In this document: piece by piece, positions 1 to 14,484 of the stretch | Layout of the letters: every line of letters begins with the position of its first letter | Position numbering within the stretch: the first letter of the stretch is position 1 | NCBI GenBank assembly: GCA_020809705.1 | Contig: CP085831.1 | Span: forward strand, 3,472,001-3,536,000 | DNA: 64,000 nucleotides | Direction: 5' to 3' | Source: Calonectria ilicicola | Taxonomy: Eukaryota; Ascomycota; Sordariomycetes; Hypocreales; Nectriaceae | Notes under the pieces: model-generated | Seen by the model: only the letters and a program-made list of their open reading frames with translations | What the model was told of the DNA's origin: nothing | Databases searched by the model: none | Position numbers and translations under genes: made by a program

Positions 1-3000
1 AAGTAAGATTAATATTATCTTATAGAAAAATAATATTAAAAAATAAGATTCTTTAGTAAGATCTTTAAGAAAAGGTAATTTCCTTTATAAGGAGAATAGA
101 GTAATTATTTATTTTTAAGTTTAAAATATAAATATTAAGGAAGTTATTAAGGATCTTAATTAAGCTTATAATTAGAGGCTTTTTAAAAGTAAGGTTATAT
201 TATTAATAAATTATATTAATTAATATTTTATTATTTTAAAAGGAAAAATACTTATATATAAATAAGAGCTCTTAAAAATATAAGTCTAATTTAATAATCT
301 AAAAGGAGCTACTTAGGATATTCTTATAAATACTAGATTTAAAAAGAATATTATCTTTAATTAAATAATAAAAGTTTATAAGCTACCTATAGTTCTTATA
401 AACTTTATTATAATTTCTTTTTTAAATAATAAAATAAAAATACTAAAAGAAATTAATATTAAGATATTTTTTAATAATATATAGATTAAGTAAAAAGCTA
501 TTATTATATTTACTAATTATATTTTAATACCCTTTATCCTTAGAATACCCTTTATTAGAGCTATAAAGACTACCTTCAATTATTAATCTCCTAAAGAGAA
601 TATACTTATATATTATCAGCTAGGCACTATAAGGATTACAACCCTAATTATAGATCCAATTAGATAGGAAGCCTTAAAATATAGCTCTACTATTTGGGGT
701 AGCTAAAACTAAGCTTTAATATCTTCTTTAAATCTTTCTATTATTAAATATAAGATTTAAAGAAGGATAATATTATAAAAATAATATAATATTTAAATAA
801 AGAATTAATAAAAGTTATAATTAAATTAATTTTAAAGGATTAAATAATAAGAAGAAAGAAAGAGGTTAAAGAGAAAGAAAGAATAATAAAAGAAGAGGTA
901 GAAAGTAATAATTATAAAGATTATAAAGTAAAGGTTAATATAATATATAAAAATAAGGTATATAAAATCTATTTATTAAATAATATTCTATTTAATAGAA
1001 TAATATTTAATAAAGACTTTTATTAAAAGGAGAAGAAGTAGAAGGAGGTAGAGGGAAGCTTAAAAAAGATAGAAAGTATATTAAATATATTATTTTTAAA
1101 TTCTTTAAGCTTAAAAAAGAAAAAGATTTATAAAAAATTAATTTAAAATGATTCTAGATGATTTACTTTTAGGGATTATTATAGCTAAAAGGGATATCCT
1201 TATAAAGATTTTTTATAATAGAGAATAGGCTCTTATCTAGGACTTTAAAGAATGTGGGCTAGTGAACCTTATAATTGCACTACTATAGTTTATTAAGACT
1301 ATCCCTTATAAGGCTTAATAAACTAGGAATATTCTTATTCTAAAAGGCCTTAAAGGGAAAGTTATTGAACTTTTTTAAACTAAAATATATAAAGGTATTT
1401 TAAAGAAATTATATATAGCCTATTATAATCTATTTATACTAATTATAAAGAAAAATAAAAGGTTAAGATTAATTAATTTAATTAAGAGATATAATATTAT
1501 TATTATTTATAATAGATTTATATTTTCTAAGATTAATAAGTTTTTAGTAGAGTTTAGGATATATAAAGTTCTTACTTTTTTAAATTTCTTTTTAAATTAT
1601 AATTAGATCCTTTTAAATAAAAGGAGTAGAGATCTTACTATCTTTAATATACCTATAGGGCTACTAAGGATATATATACTCTCTCAAGGAGCTACTAACT
1701 TAATTGCCTAGTTCTTTAGGATTATTATCTAAATCCTTTTTAATTTTTTATTAGAAGTTTATAAGTTTTTTTTAATAATATTGTAATTAAAGGACTAAAG
1801 ACTATCTATAATAATAAGGAGGTCTTACCTAGAGTAAGAAGATATATCCTAGAGTATTTAATAAATCTTAATAAAATCTTTTTAAATATTAAATTAGCTG
1901 GATATATAGTATTAATTAATAAATTAAAATTCTATTAGGAGGTTATATTAATTATAAAATATATATATAAAATTAATAATTAATTATTTCTTTAAGAAAA
2001 AATTATTAAAATATAAAAGTAAGTAAAATATAATAAAATTATTTAAATTTAAGCTTTTTTAAAGATTATTGGCTATTATAGATAATAAGTTAAGAAATAT
2101 ATTTAAATAGTAAAATTATTAATATATCTTTTAAGGAAAGATATTAAATAAAATTAAAAAAAGATTAAATAAAAGCTATAATTATATTAAAAAAAAGATT
2201 ATTAAAGCCTTTATTTTAATTATACTTAACCTTTCCCTTAAAAAGGGTAAAATTATCTTAATAATTAATTTAAATATTCTAGATTAAGGTATAATATTAT
2301 TATAAGTCTATAAAGGCAAAAGACATCCTATATACTATAAATCTAGAATATAGATAGAAGCTAAGAAAAGATATAATATTACTAAGTTTAAATATAAAGG
2401 GCTTTTATATATAGTTAAAAGGTTAAAGGGGTATCTTTATAATATTTATTTTACTTTAAAAACTAACTCCTAAATCTTAATATATTAAATTAATAATAAA
2501 ATTAATAATATTCTTAGAGCTATAATTATTAAGTAGATAAGCTATCTCTTATTCTTTGATTTTATAATTAAATATATATTTAGGAAAATAAATCCTATAG
2601 CTAATAGACTTTTTAGGAAAGGATAGGGACCCTTTAATTAGATAGATCAAGAAGTAGAGGGAGATCTAGAGAAGTTCTTAGACTCTTATTTTAATACTAC
2701 TACTTTAAAATCTAATAAGAAGAAGTTTAAAAAAACTATTTAAATAATTAATTATAATTAGGAAGGTTTTTATTTATTTTAAAGCAATTTAAAGAATTAA
2801 TATTTAAAAGTTTTTATACTTTAAAATTAAAAATTATAAAGTTCTTTATATATAAGAGATTCTTATAATTATAATCTAAGAATTTATATAATAATCTTTA
2901 ATTAATAATTAATAATAAAAAGATATAAGAAATACTAATAAAAAAAATATATTAGAAGCTTGGTTATAAAGGAAAGAATATAACCTTAAATACTCTAATT

Positions 3001-4200
3001 AAATAATATTTATAAACAAGAATATAAAAAGATATAATTAAAGCTATTAAGTATTGCTCTAATTACTAAGTGTATAATTAGAGGAGGCCCTATAAGCCTA
3101 TAATATATATTATACCTTATTACTTTATAATAAAGATCTATATTAATAAGTAATATATATTAATTAATAAAGAAAAAGGGTTCTTACTTAAAGTTTAATA
3201 TTACTTTATAAATTAAATAAAGATTATATTAGCACTTTAGCTTATTATCTTCTATATAAAAAAGTTTATTAATAAAATTATTTATTAATATAAAATATTT
3301 TAAAAAATAATTATTAATAATAAAGGTAAATTAAAAAAAAATATTTAAAGATCTAGAAGAATTAAATATAAAGGTAATATAAATCTTAATCTATAATCTA
3401 AAATTAAACTTAATTATTAAGATTAATTATTTCTCCTTAATATTAAATATAAAGAAAAAAGGAATTATAGGGAAATAAATTAATATCTTACTTTAAATCC
3501 TATTAACTAATAAAGTAATAATTAAAAGATTATATAGGTTTTTATTTTTTTACCTTCTCTATAATTAGGAATCTATTCTCCCTTTAGAAATTAAAATCCC
3601 TACTTAATACCTAATCTAGTAAAATAAAATTAAAATCTTTAAGGATTTGGTAAATATAAGAGTCTAAATATTAGAAAGATGTTAGGAGGATATTAAGATT
3701 ATATAAGCTAAAGTTATAAAATATTAATTAAATTTTGTAATTAAAGTTATAAAATTAAATAAATTTTAAATAAGAAAGGTTCTTTTAATTAAAGAAGATT
3801 TAATCTTATAATTTAATAATTAAAATTATAATAATATAAAGTAAATAATTAAAATAAAGTTAAAATAAAATAGGTTATTTTAAATTAAAGCTAGACTTAA
3901 AGTAACTTATACTTATATTTTAAAGACTTTAGATAGGGTAAAAATTATAAGAAAAATATATAATAATTAACTAAGAAAATTTATCTAGAATAAGAATAGC
4001 TAGTAAATTAATATAAATAATATTAATACCCTTAGTATTAGATAGTTAGATATATCTTTAGAAGAAGTTGAAATTGATAAACCTAGATATAATGAATCTA
4101 ATGATTATAGCAAGGGATACCATATAAAACTTTAAAAAGGAAATCTACTACCTAAATTAAAGAAAAGAACCTAATTCTTATAATTAAATTAAGATATAAA
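1..4200 (+). mobile_element. Decayed Ty3/gypsy-type retrotransposon pol (RIP-mutated)
   Basis: Very AT-rich DNA with stops in every frame, but a gypsy-type polymerase can still be followed on the + strand. Around 1240-1400 the reading ECGLVN...FIKTIPYKA resembles the stretch just before reverse transcriptase. Near 1650-1700 GLLRIYILSQGATN matches the RT core preceding the catalytic strand. From 1800 to 1990 VLPRVRRYILEYL and LNIKLAGYIVL resemble the RT/RNase H connection. Around 3100-3500 the frame resembles an integrase core. Stops and substitutions are nearly all explained by C-to-T or G-to-A. No LTR pair was found; the 5' part may lie outside the window and the 3' limit (about 4.2 kb) is a guess. 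Family assignment rests on recognised protein similarity, not a search. Confidence 0.7.
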
Positions 4201-7200
4201 CTAAAGGAGCATTTTAAAGTTTAACTTTTTAAAATATTATAAAGTTAAAGAGAAACTTATTAAGTAATTGAAGATTTTTAAACTAAGTAAAAAGGTAAAA
4301 TTACTTTTATTGCTAGGGGTAGTATATTATAGTTTAAGAAGAGGTTTAAGATTAGAGCTTAGAAAGTTAAAGTATAAGACCTAATAAATAACCTAATTAA
4401 CCAAGCTTTAATAATAGTATAATTAGTAAATAAAGATAGATAGTATAGTATTTAAAAGGTTATAAAAAAAGCCTAAAAGCTTTTAATAATAGAGAGAAGT
4501 AGTTATAGATATAATATAAAATAGGTCTAATATATTAAATCTAGTAAATAAAATCTATATAAAATGATTATAGATTTTAAATAAAGTGGTCTAAAGAGCT
4601 TATAGAATACCCTAAATAGCTTATAAAATTAATATAAAGTAAGATAGATAGAAGTTAGTAAATCTAATTTAATAAAATTAATATTATAATAGTAATAAAT
4701 TATTAAAGTGAGGCTTAGGTAATAGTACTTCTAAAGATTAAAGGGAATATATAAAATGAAGATTTAAAAAATAAAAGAAGAATAAAATCCTAAAGGTATT
4801 ATATTAGGTATTATTAAGTAATTAAAAAAAACTTATAAAGATAAAAAGAGTTAATTTAAGTTACTAAGATATAAATATATAGGATTATAGCCTTTATAAA
4901 GGCAAAATATCTAAAAAGAATAGAATCCCTGCTTATAAATCTCATTATAATAAGCATTATTAGCTGTAACCTAAGTAAGATTAGGAACCTTATTAAGATT
5001 AGACTAGTATAAAGTAATTTAAGGGTAGGAAATATAATTAAGGCAATCAGCTATAACAATAATAACTTAAAAAGACAAGCTCATAGCTTCATAATAAACA
5101 AAACTATAAGGACCCTTGGAGAAAGATAAAGCCTAATAACCAGAAATATCCTTTTAATTATAATTATAAGATAGCTAGATATAATTGGAATACTTGCTCT
5201 TTATATAATTAATTAATATAATATACTTATAAAAAGATATTAAGATATAATTATAAATACTTAAATAGATTAATATAAATAATTAAATATAATAAAGATA
5301 AGAAAATAAATTAATTTAATTAATAAATAAAAGGATTAAGGCCTTTATATACTCCTTATACTAAAATAAGAAATAATAAAACTAATTATAAAAGTAATTT
5401 TAATTAATAAAAATATAAATAGATTAAGTAAAAGAGATATTAAAGAGAAAATAAAGATTAATTATAATAATTTAATTATTTTTAATATTAAAATAATAAA
5501 TAAGAGATAAAAGTATAAAGGATTGAATAAAGGGAGTAGGATTATCTTTAAATATAAGCTTAATATAAAGTAATAAGCTAGCTTGGCTAAGGGTAATATA
5601 ATTATAAATCTAGGAATTAAAGATCTTAGCAATCTACTAAAGGGATTAGAGAAATGGAGTAAGAAGGTAAAGATTATAGACTTATTATAATTATTTTTTT
5701 AATATTCTTCTAATAATTACTATACTTATTATAAGAAATATTAATCTTAATAAAGAAAGAATCTATATATAGTTTATTAGTATATAATTTAAAGCTAATA
5801 TTAGGAAGCTTATTATAATTTCTACTTATAAGAGAATTAGCTATATTAGAAAGAGTGAGATATAAAAAGAAGTAATAATAAGAGATAAAAAAGGTAGAGG
5901 AAAGCAATAATCTATAATAAGGGATTTAAGTAAATTAAAAGAGAAAGAAAAAAGGAAATTAAAGAAGGGAAAAAGAAGTAAATAATATATTAAATATTTT
6001 AAAGTTTATTAGGTTAAAAATATTCTAAATAATTTATTATTTAAAGTAATTTAAAAATAAACTTTATAAATTATATATTATAAAGGTAATAATCCTTTTA
6101 ATTATATATTACTTTAAACTTTATAAACTATTTATACTATCTATAATTATAAGCTTTTCCTACCTTATATATATTATAAGCTACTTTTAACTTTTTTAAA
6201 ATTTAATTAAAAATATTTTTTCTTTTCTTTTTCTCTTTTTTTATCTTTTATTATAATTATTAATTTTAACTTACCTTAATTTATAATAATTAATATAAAA
6301 CTCTTTAATAATTTATATTATTAATTCCTTATATTTACTTAAAGTAATAAACTTTATAATAGAGTTATTTGTAATAAAGAAAGCACTTAAAGTTTCCTTA
6401 ATAAATAAGAAAGTTATATAAGATCTAAACTCCTTATAATACTTAATAATCAATTTATTACTTTTTAGCTATATACTAATTAAGCTTATCTTAATAACCT
6501 TAACTTTCTTTTTTATATATCTTTTAAAAATAATAATTAATTCTTAAAAACTTAAATTAAAATAATTAAATCTTATAATAACTTTTATTTTTAAAAAGAA
6601 AATAATTAAATTTATTATTATTTTAATTTTTAAAATCTCTTTTTTACTTTTTAATATAATTAAATAATTAATAATTTTAGGATTTTTTATATTTTATAGA
6701 TCTTAATCTATAAACTTAATAATATTATTATAATTTATTACTTTAAAATTATTTTTAAAATTAATTAAATTATTAAGAATATCCTTCTTTTAAAGTAATA
6801 TTTCCCTTATCTCTTTAATAACTACTAATTTATTAATTATAAGCCTACTATTAATCTTACCTACCTAGCCTTTCTTACTACTATATATAATAAATAATTC
6901 TTTATTAAAATAATTTTTTTTTATTAATTAATATTAGATTTTTTATATATAAGATTGTACTATTATTTAATTATTTATTTATAACTCTTATTATAAAAAC
7001 TAATAACTTTAAACTAAACTTTTAACTCTAGATTAAAGATAATTCCTTATTAAGATAGATCAATCTTTTAACTTTACCATTTATAGTATACTAATTATAA
7101 AGTAATATAAAGGCTAGGAGTGTGGATATTTGGGGCTATTCAACTACTTTCAAACAATCAGAGAATTAACTAGGTTAACCGACTAAGATATAGAAGGAAT

Positions 7201-7398
7201 GATTATTTAAAGAGCCCTTAGTGTTAGTAATTATCTCTCTCTTCTAGGCTAGCCAATTTTTCTTTATTTCTAAGATTGGATCCTTAAATCTTGGAAACAT
7301 TCTAATAAGTTACCTTTGTGTAAAGTAGATATTAAAAGAGTTATTATTTTTCTTAGCTATGTTATCCTTAATGAGTTAGGTATTAATATTTTTAAGTT
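4201..7398. other. AT-rich RIP-type relic DNA, unresolved
   Basis: No gene is supported here. Composition is like the neighbouring retroelement relics, and short open frames are a by-product of AT richness. Around 5030-5190 a + strand reading with scattered Asn/Lys/Tyr and one Cys could be a ruined gag zinc knuckle, but I cannot confirm it. About 7090-7398 is clearly less mutated and reads open on the + strand up to the insertion point of the next element (see findings). Confidence 0.5.
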
Positions 7399-7403
7399 CT
7401 ATG

Positions 7404-7793
7404 TGTAACGGTCTGGTTAATTCCCAACTTGATGAACCAATCAAAATGAAGGGTTTATTGTTAGCAGGATGGTTAGGTATGTTATAATAAATAGAGCAAT
7501 GGAAGTATTATATTAGGTAATAATTAATTATAATTAAGGTAATTAAATTATATTAAAAGCTAATTAATTCTATTCTTTATAGTAAGATCTAATCTATTTA
7601 TATACTATTATCTTATTTTAGTATATATAGTGTATTTAGTATACTAAGTATAATACCTTTTATACTTATTATAATAATTACCTTTATTACTTTTTATTTA
7701 ATTAGTTATATATAATTATAAGGTAGCTAATTTTTTATAAAGTAAAGTATTCTATTATTCTAGATTACTTTAGGTATAATATAAATTATAATA
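7404..7793 (-). repeat. LTR, left copy (3' LTR of the minus-strand element)
   Basis: This 390-bp repeat aligns end to end, apparently without gaps, with 19030-19419. Differences are almost all transitions. The first ~90 bp (TGTAACGGTCTGG...) keep many G and C bases, while the inner end is mutated to A/T. Pyrimidine-rich DNA just inside (about 7799-7808) would be a polypurine tract on the - strand. Confidence 0.9.
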
Positions 7794-9369
7794 TAATATT
7801 TTCTCTTTATTAATCTTATCCTTAAGGCTAATATAATAGATTATAATGGTTTTTTTATATATATTATCTAAACTTAGACTTATAATTATTTTATTATATT
7901 AATATTATATTAAATAAAATAATAAAAGTATCTTTTATTTGTAAGAATTATAAAATTAAAGATCTTATTAATTATATTAATCTTTTTAAAATATTTATTA
8001 TAATTTATATATATTATATAAATATTAGTCTTTTTTATATAATAAATAAAAGTTTAATTTATTATTTTAAATATATTTAAAATTATAAAAGTTATAATTA
8101 TATAAGTATAGAAAGTATAACTTATATATATTTTTATTATTCTTTATTTAGCTAGCTTAATGTGCTAATAGTAGTAGTTCTTTATATTATTAAAAAAAGA
8201 AAAAATTATATTAATAATATTTAGAAATATAAAGTAAATTAAACTTATTATATACTTCTTTAAAGGCTTTTTAAAAGATTATTTTAAAAATCTAATCTTA
8301 AATAATAATAATATTTATTAAATTAAAGCACCTAAAGAAATTAAAAGATAATCTAAAAGAATAAGATACTAAAATAGCAGAGGCAGTAAAGGTTAAGATT
8401 ATAATAAAGAAAGACCTTTTTTAAAAATAATATTAATATTATATATTATTAATATTAATCTCTTTTTCTTATTTATTAAAGGAATGCTTTTAGTATTTTT
8501 AAATAATATATAAGATATTTAGTAGGTTTTTAGATTATTTCTTTATAATCTTTCTATTTAATTTTAAATTTTCTATTTTTCTTTTTCTTTATAGTATTTT
8601 CTTAATTTCCTATTAGTCTTCTAGGTTTTCTATTTAAGGTTTATATTTAAATCCTATATCTACCTAGATATTATTACTAGGTTTTAATAATAAAATATAG
8701 AAGATAAAGTAAATCTTAATATTATTTAAGAGATTAAGTTTGTAGTTGTTTTTTAATATTTTTCTTTTAATTAGATATAGTTTAATTTATATAAAGTTAA
8801 TTTTCTTATTTTATCTTTTTATTATAAGATTTTTTGTTGCTAGGTAGACTATATCTTTCTCTAAGAAGGATAGTCCTTTTAGCCTTTTTAGATTATAATA
8901 TCTTTTTATTATATTATAAATAAACTTAAATTCTATCTTTATTTCTTTATATAATTTTCTTAAATTATTTAACTTAATTATAGTTTTTATTTAAATTATG
9001 CCTTCTAAAAGAGCTTAATAAGTATTTAATATAAAGCTAAAGTTAGCTTTTGCTAGTATTACTTTAATACTATAATTATAGGATATATTATATATTAACT
9101 ATATAATAGGTAACTTTTCTACTTAATTAATTTACTTATAATTAATATAATATTATAGATATTATTTAATTTTCTAGTTTTGGTATTCAGTTTATCCATC
9201 TATTTAAGGATAGAAAGCTATGCTTAGCTTATAGTTTAGCCCTATAAAGAATATTAGGCTTTGCTAAAACTTAGATGCAAATAATTGTCCTTTATCCGAA
9301 ATAATTTCAATTAGTAATCTATATATAGCGACTATATATCAAAAGAAAAGGTAGGTAAATTGTTCTTCT

Positions 9370-9581
9370 TGTCACAGGCTGAAGCCTGGCAGAGGATTAC
9401 GGCTATGCTATATCCACCTAGATTAAGCTTTATAATTATATTAGTAATAAGGGCATACTAAGGTATATATAATTAAAAGAATATATTTTTTTAATTATTT
9501 TCTTCTTCTTCTTTCTTAGCTTTAAATAGATTAATATAGAGTACTTTTTAAATTAAATAAACTTAAGACTAGCTCTTTATA
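9370..9581 (+). repeat. 5' LTR of nested gypsy element
   Basis: About 212 bp, starting TGTCACAGGCTGAAGCC. It pairs with 14274-14484. The first 50 bp keep their G and C bases, whereas the same stretch of the 3' LTR is converted (TATTATAAGCTAAAACC). Near the inner end the relation reverses: this copy is the more mutated. Confidence 0.9.
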
Positions 9582-12500
9582 TATTTAAAGCTTAATTAAT
9601 TTTAATATAAACTATTAATTAAGATATTTATAAATATAATAATAAATTAAAAATCTAATAACTTAATATTAGATAAGATGATCTAATAGTAGCTAGTATA
9701 GCTTATATAATAGGGATTAAGTATAACTTTAGCCTTAATCTAGGAGTAGATTATATAGTTAAGAGTTTAATAAGGTAATATAATAGAGAGATTAATATTA
9801 TTATAAGAATGCCCTAAGGAGAGCCTAAAGGTTTTAGTTAAGGTAGAGTTATTAGGTTTAATTGGGCTAGATATTAATATCTTTTAATAATCTTTTTAAA
9901 GTAGAAGTTATTTTTAAATTTATTAAAGTTTTTAGATAATTGTTATAAATATTTAATATAATTATAGTAAATAAGAGATAAATTAAAGTTAGATATTTAC
10001 TTTTATATATTAAATTAAGAGCTTTAGTATTTAATTAATTTATATTTAATAATAAGATTTTAAAAGGTAATAGTTATTTTTTATATTATTAAAGAATCTA
10101 AAGATTATTATAATCTTATAGACTTTATATATTATTTAAATTATATATATAAGAATATTAATTTATAAATATATATAATAATATTTTTATAAACCTTTTA
10201 ATAAGGCAAGAATATCTCTTTTATAAGCTTTCTACCTAAATTTAAGTAAATTATAGTAAATATAGAAGGCTCCTAATAGACTAATTAAGCTAAGATTATC
10301 TTTTTAAAAGATATATTAAACTTATAATTATAGTATAATTTGATTATAATAGATCTATTATATAATTATATAGGCTAGCTAGCTTAAGTATAGAATATAG
10401 CTTAGAAGTTAAAGAAACTTAGGAAGCTAAGGAAAAAGAAACCTATTGCTAGCTAAAGATAAGATTATATTTCTTAGGTCCCTAAAGTAACCAAGGATTA
10501 TAAAGATAATATACTAATAATAAGCAAGATAGCTACTAAAAAACCAACCTTTTATAAGTAATTTACTAATAACTAAGATTAGGATATATAATATTACTTT
10601 AGCTATAAAAGCCTTAATTATTTAAAGACCTCTTATCTAATTTGCCAACCAATAATCTAATAATCTTAAATAAAGAAAGCTAAATAAGCTAGTAATATTA
10701 ATTTTATAAAGTTAGATTTATTTATTAATAAAAATAAAGATTTAAAAAATAAAAAACTTTAATATAAAATTAAATATTAAAGCTATTTAAAAAAGATCTT
10801 TAAAAATAAATAAAGTAAAAGCCTATAATAATTAATAGATTAACTTTAATTAAAGTAAGAGTTAATAATTAATCTATTTAAGCTTTTATTAATATAGATT
10901 ATAATACTTTTACTTTTATAAGTAAAGATCTAGTTAATTAGCTAGCCTTTCTGTATATTAAGAAGAAACTATAATAGCTTAATAGCTTTACTAAATCTAA
11001 GAAAAGGACTTATACTTTTAGAGTTATGGTATTAACTTTTAAGGTAGGAGGTTATAAATAAAGGCTATATACTTATATTATAAAAGGCCTAGAAGAAGAT
11101 TTATTCTTAAATAAGCTTTAGTTAAAGGTAAATAAGATTATTTATAATATAATAAAGGAGTATATTATTTATAGGGTAGTTAGAATTAAGTTATAGTTTA
11201 CTAATAAAGAAGAAATCCTAAGGATCTATTAAATATAAGTAGCTTATTATATTATAATTATAATCTTTATAACTAAATATTACTACTTATATAAAATATA
11301 TAATCTAATAGTATTATTAATATAATCTATTAGCTTAAAAGATATTAAAGAAGCCCTTTAATAGAAGATTAAGAAAGATCTAAAGGAATAGGTTCCGGCT
11401 ATATTACTTAATAAATTTAAAGAATTATTCTTAATAATAAAAATAATTAAATTACTATTATATTAACTAGATATTAATTATAAAATTAATCTATAATAAG
11501 ATAAATTTAAGAATAAATTATTACTTTTTTAAAGATCTTTATATAATATATTTAAAAAGGAATTATTAATTTTTAAAAAGATTTTTAAAGATCTATTAAA
11601 TAAGGGATTTATCTAAGCTAGTAGCTCGACTACTAGTGCCCTAGTATTATTTATTAGGAAGCCTAGAGAAGGATTATACTTTTATTATAATTATTATATA
11701 CTTAATACTATTATATAATAAGATTAATATCCTCTTCCTTTAATTATAAAGATATTATAAAACCTATCTAAAGTTAAGTGGTTTATTAAGCTAGATGTAA
11801 TTATTATTTTCTATAAGGTTTAAATAGTTAAAGGGCATGAGGCTAAGATTACCTTCTAGACCTAATTTAGGCTATATAAGTAGTTAATATATCTATTCGG
11901 CCTAAGTAGCATACTTATTACATTCTAAAAATATATAAATAAGATATTATAAGATTTTTTAGATAATTTTACTATAGCTTATTTAAATAATATATTAATT
12001 TATTTTAATAGCTTAAGAAAAGATTATTTAGTAAAGGTATAAAAGGTACACTATACCTTGGCTACTACTAGATTATATCTAGATTTAAAGAAGTATAAGT
12101 TTATAATTTAAAAAATAAAATATCTAGAATTTATTATATAAGCTAGGAAAGAAGTATTCTATAATCTAAAGAAATAATAAATAATTTATAAATAAAAAGT
12201 ACTTTAAATAGTAAAAGATATATAAAGTTTTTAAACTTTATAAATTATTATTAGATCTTTATTTTAAATTTTATAAAAATATTAATCTTTTTAATAATAT
12301 TAATTTAAAAAAGATTACCTTTAAATAAGGATTTAATAAGAAAGTAGCTTTCTAAGAACTTAAATATAGGTTTTATAAAGCTTTTATATTATAATAGTAG
12401 AATCTAAATAAATTAATATTTCTTAAGATTAATTATTTAGATAATATATTAGAAGGAGTTCTAGTTTAAGAAGATAAGTAAGGCCACTATTAGCTAATTA

Positions 12501-14255
12501 TCTTTCATTTATAATAGCTAAGCCTAATAGAATATAATTACTTAATTTATAATAAGAAAATATTAGTAATTATATATTATTTAAATATTTAAAAAGTAAA
12601 ATTATATAATTATAATTTATTTATTATTATTATAAATTATAAAAATCTAATATACTTTATAAAATATTAATATTTTATAAAATAATAAAATTATTAAATA
12701 GAATAGCTATTAGAATATAATTTTTAGCTTAAGTATTAATCTAGTAGTAAGATAGTAGTGTTAAATATATTAAGCTATAGAGAGCAAGATATACCTAAAG
12801 GGGTTAAAAACCTTAGGGAGTAGGGCTATTATCTATAATTAATCCTTTAATTAATTATTCTATAGGATAAAGTAATTATATTAGAATAAGTTATTCTTTG
12901 GATAGTCTAGATAAAGATACTATAGATAGTAGTTTTCTCTAATCATCTAAAGCTATAAGATTTATAAGATTAAGCTATTATTATAGATAAGACTTATACA
13001 AGTATATATACTATAATATAATAATAAAAACAAAATCTACTACTTAAGTTAGATTTAAAGGTTTAGATTTTAGAATATGCTTTAAATATTAAAGATTAGT
13101 TGATCTTTTAAAATTAATTATAAATATTTAATAATAAAATTAATATAAAGATATTATATATTTATATTATATAAATAAAGTATAATATTATTATTAAAGA
13201 TTATTTAGGTTATAATAGTATAATAGCCTTAATATTAAGATGATTCTTTTAATTAAAATTATTATAATTAATTTGTTAGTTTATTATTAATTATTAAGTT
13301 TATAAAAGAAGTTATATTTAATAGTAGTTAAAGAGAGGGCTATTAAAGCCTTTATTAATTCTAAAATGGTCATAAAGTAATCTAATTATAGATTTTATAA
13401 TAGATCTTTTTTTAATAGGTAAAGATAAATTTTAATATTTATAAATAATAGTTAATTAATTTATATAAGCTATTATATTTAAAATTATATTTATAATAAA
13501 AGTAAAAGCTTATATAAAATAATTCCTTAACTACTATTATAGATTATATAAAATACTTTAGTCTATTATTAATAATTAAGAGAGTAATTAGATTAATAGG
13601 TTTTAATAAGCCTTCTATAAGCTAGTTAATATTATATAGTAGCTTAGTATAGTATACTATTTGTAGATTAATAAAGGGCTAGAATGGATAAACTAGGAAA
13701 TCTAAGTATATTTATAAGTATATGTTTGCTATTTATAAAAGGATTAAGGTTATTATCTTTTAGTAGTATAGTTAATATTAAATAATTAAAAGAACTTAAT
13801 TATAAGGATAAGTCCTTTTTTTTAAAGTATAAGTATTATATAAAGCCCTTTAAGATCTAGAAGATTATTATAAAATTATTATTAAATAATAATAAAGCCT
13901 AGACTAGAAACCTATTATAAAAGATTTAAGATATTATAGAATTTATATAGGCTATAGTAATTATAATATAATAATACTATAAATAGGTAATAAATAAGAA
14001 GTGGATATTAGTAAAAAGGTTTAAGATTAAAGATAAGGTCTAGATTAATCTAATTAATTATAAGTCATCTAGGCCTTATAAAAAGCTAGATTAGCTATAT
14101 TAATAATATAATTATAAAGAACCTACTTAATAACTAATAAAGTTCTTAATAAAGCTAGAAGCTCTAAATATATATAAAATTATTTATAGGCTAATTATAG
14201 AATTAGATAGCCTAGTAAGCAAGTATATAATACTAAAATAATAAAATTATTACTT

Positions 14256-14270
14256 AGAAGAAAGAGAGGG
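14256..14270 (+). other. Polypurine tract
   Basis: AGAAGAAAGAGAGGG lies three bases before the 3' LTR of the nested element, where the plus-strand primer of LTR retrotransposons is expected. It confirms the + orientation of the element. Confidence 0.75.
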
Positions 14271-14273
14271 TAA

Positions 14274-14484
14274 TATTATAAGCTAAAACCTAATAGAAGA
14301 TTATAGCTATACCATATCCACCTAAATTAAACTTTATAACTATATTAGTAGTAAGAGCACACCAAGGCATATATAATTAGAAGAATATATTCTTCTAATT
14401 ATCTTCTTCTTTTTCTTCTTAGCTTTAGATAGACCAATATAGAGCACCCTTTAGGTTGAATAAACCCAGGACCAGCCCTTCATA
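14274..14484 (+). repeat. 3' LTR of nested gypsy element
   Basis: About 211 bp. Its last ~90 bp, ending CCCTTCATA, retain more G/C than the matching end of the 5' LTR (CTCTTTATA). The terminal TA is probably a mutated CA, since the CTTCT target duplication follows directly at 14485. Confidence 0.88.

Larger units (their letters stand above)
9370..14484 (+). mobile_element. Nested Ty3/gypsy LTR retrotransposon, RIP-mutated
   Basis: Inserted in the integrase region of the 7404-19419 element. The LTRs are 9370-9581 and 14274-14484, flanked by a perfect 5-bp target duplication CTTCT (9365-9369, 14485-14489). Coding is on the + strand. At about 11600-12110 the reverse transcriptase is legible: ASSSTTSALVLFIRKP, then YPLPLI, KWFIKLDVI and AYLNNILIYF, a mutated LDD box. 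At 13643-13740 the integrase end reads LSIVYYL*INKGLEWIN, a RIP version of the LSTAYHPQTDGQTE-type motif. A purine-rich tract precedes the 3' LTR. At 5.1 kb the element is near full length but carries many stops, so it is inactive. Being nested, it is younger than its host element. Confidence 0.92.

Noticed and set aside
5710..5907. 65-codon - strand open frame
   Set aside because: Made of Leu/Ser/Tyr/Asn/Ile codons forced by AT richness, inside RIP relic DNA.
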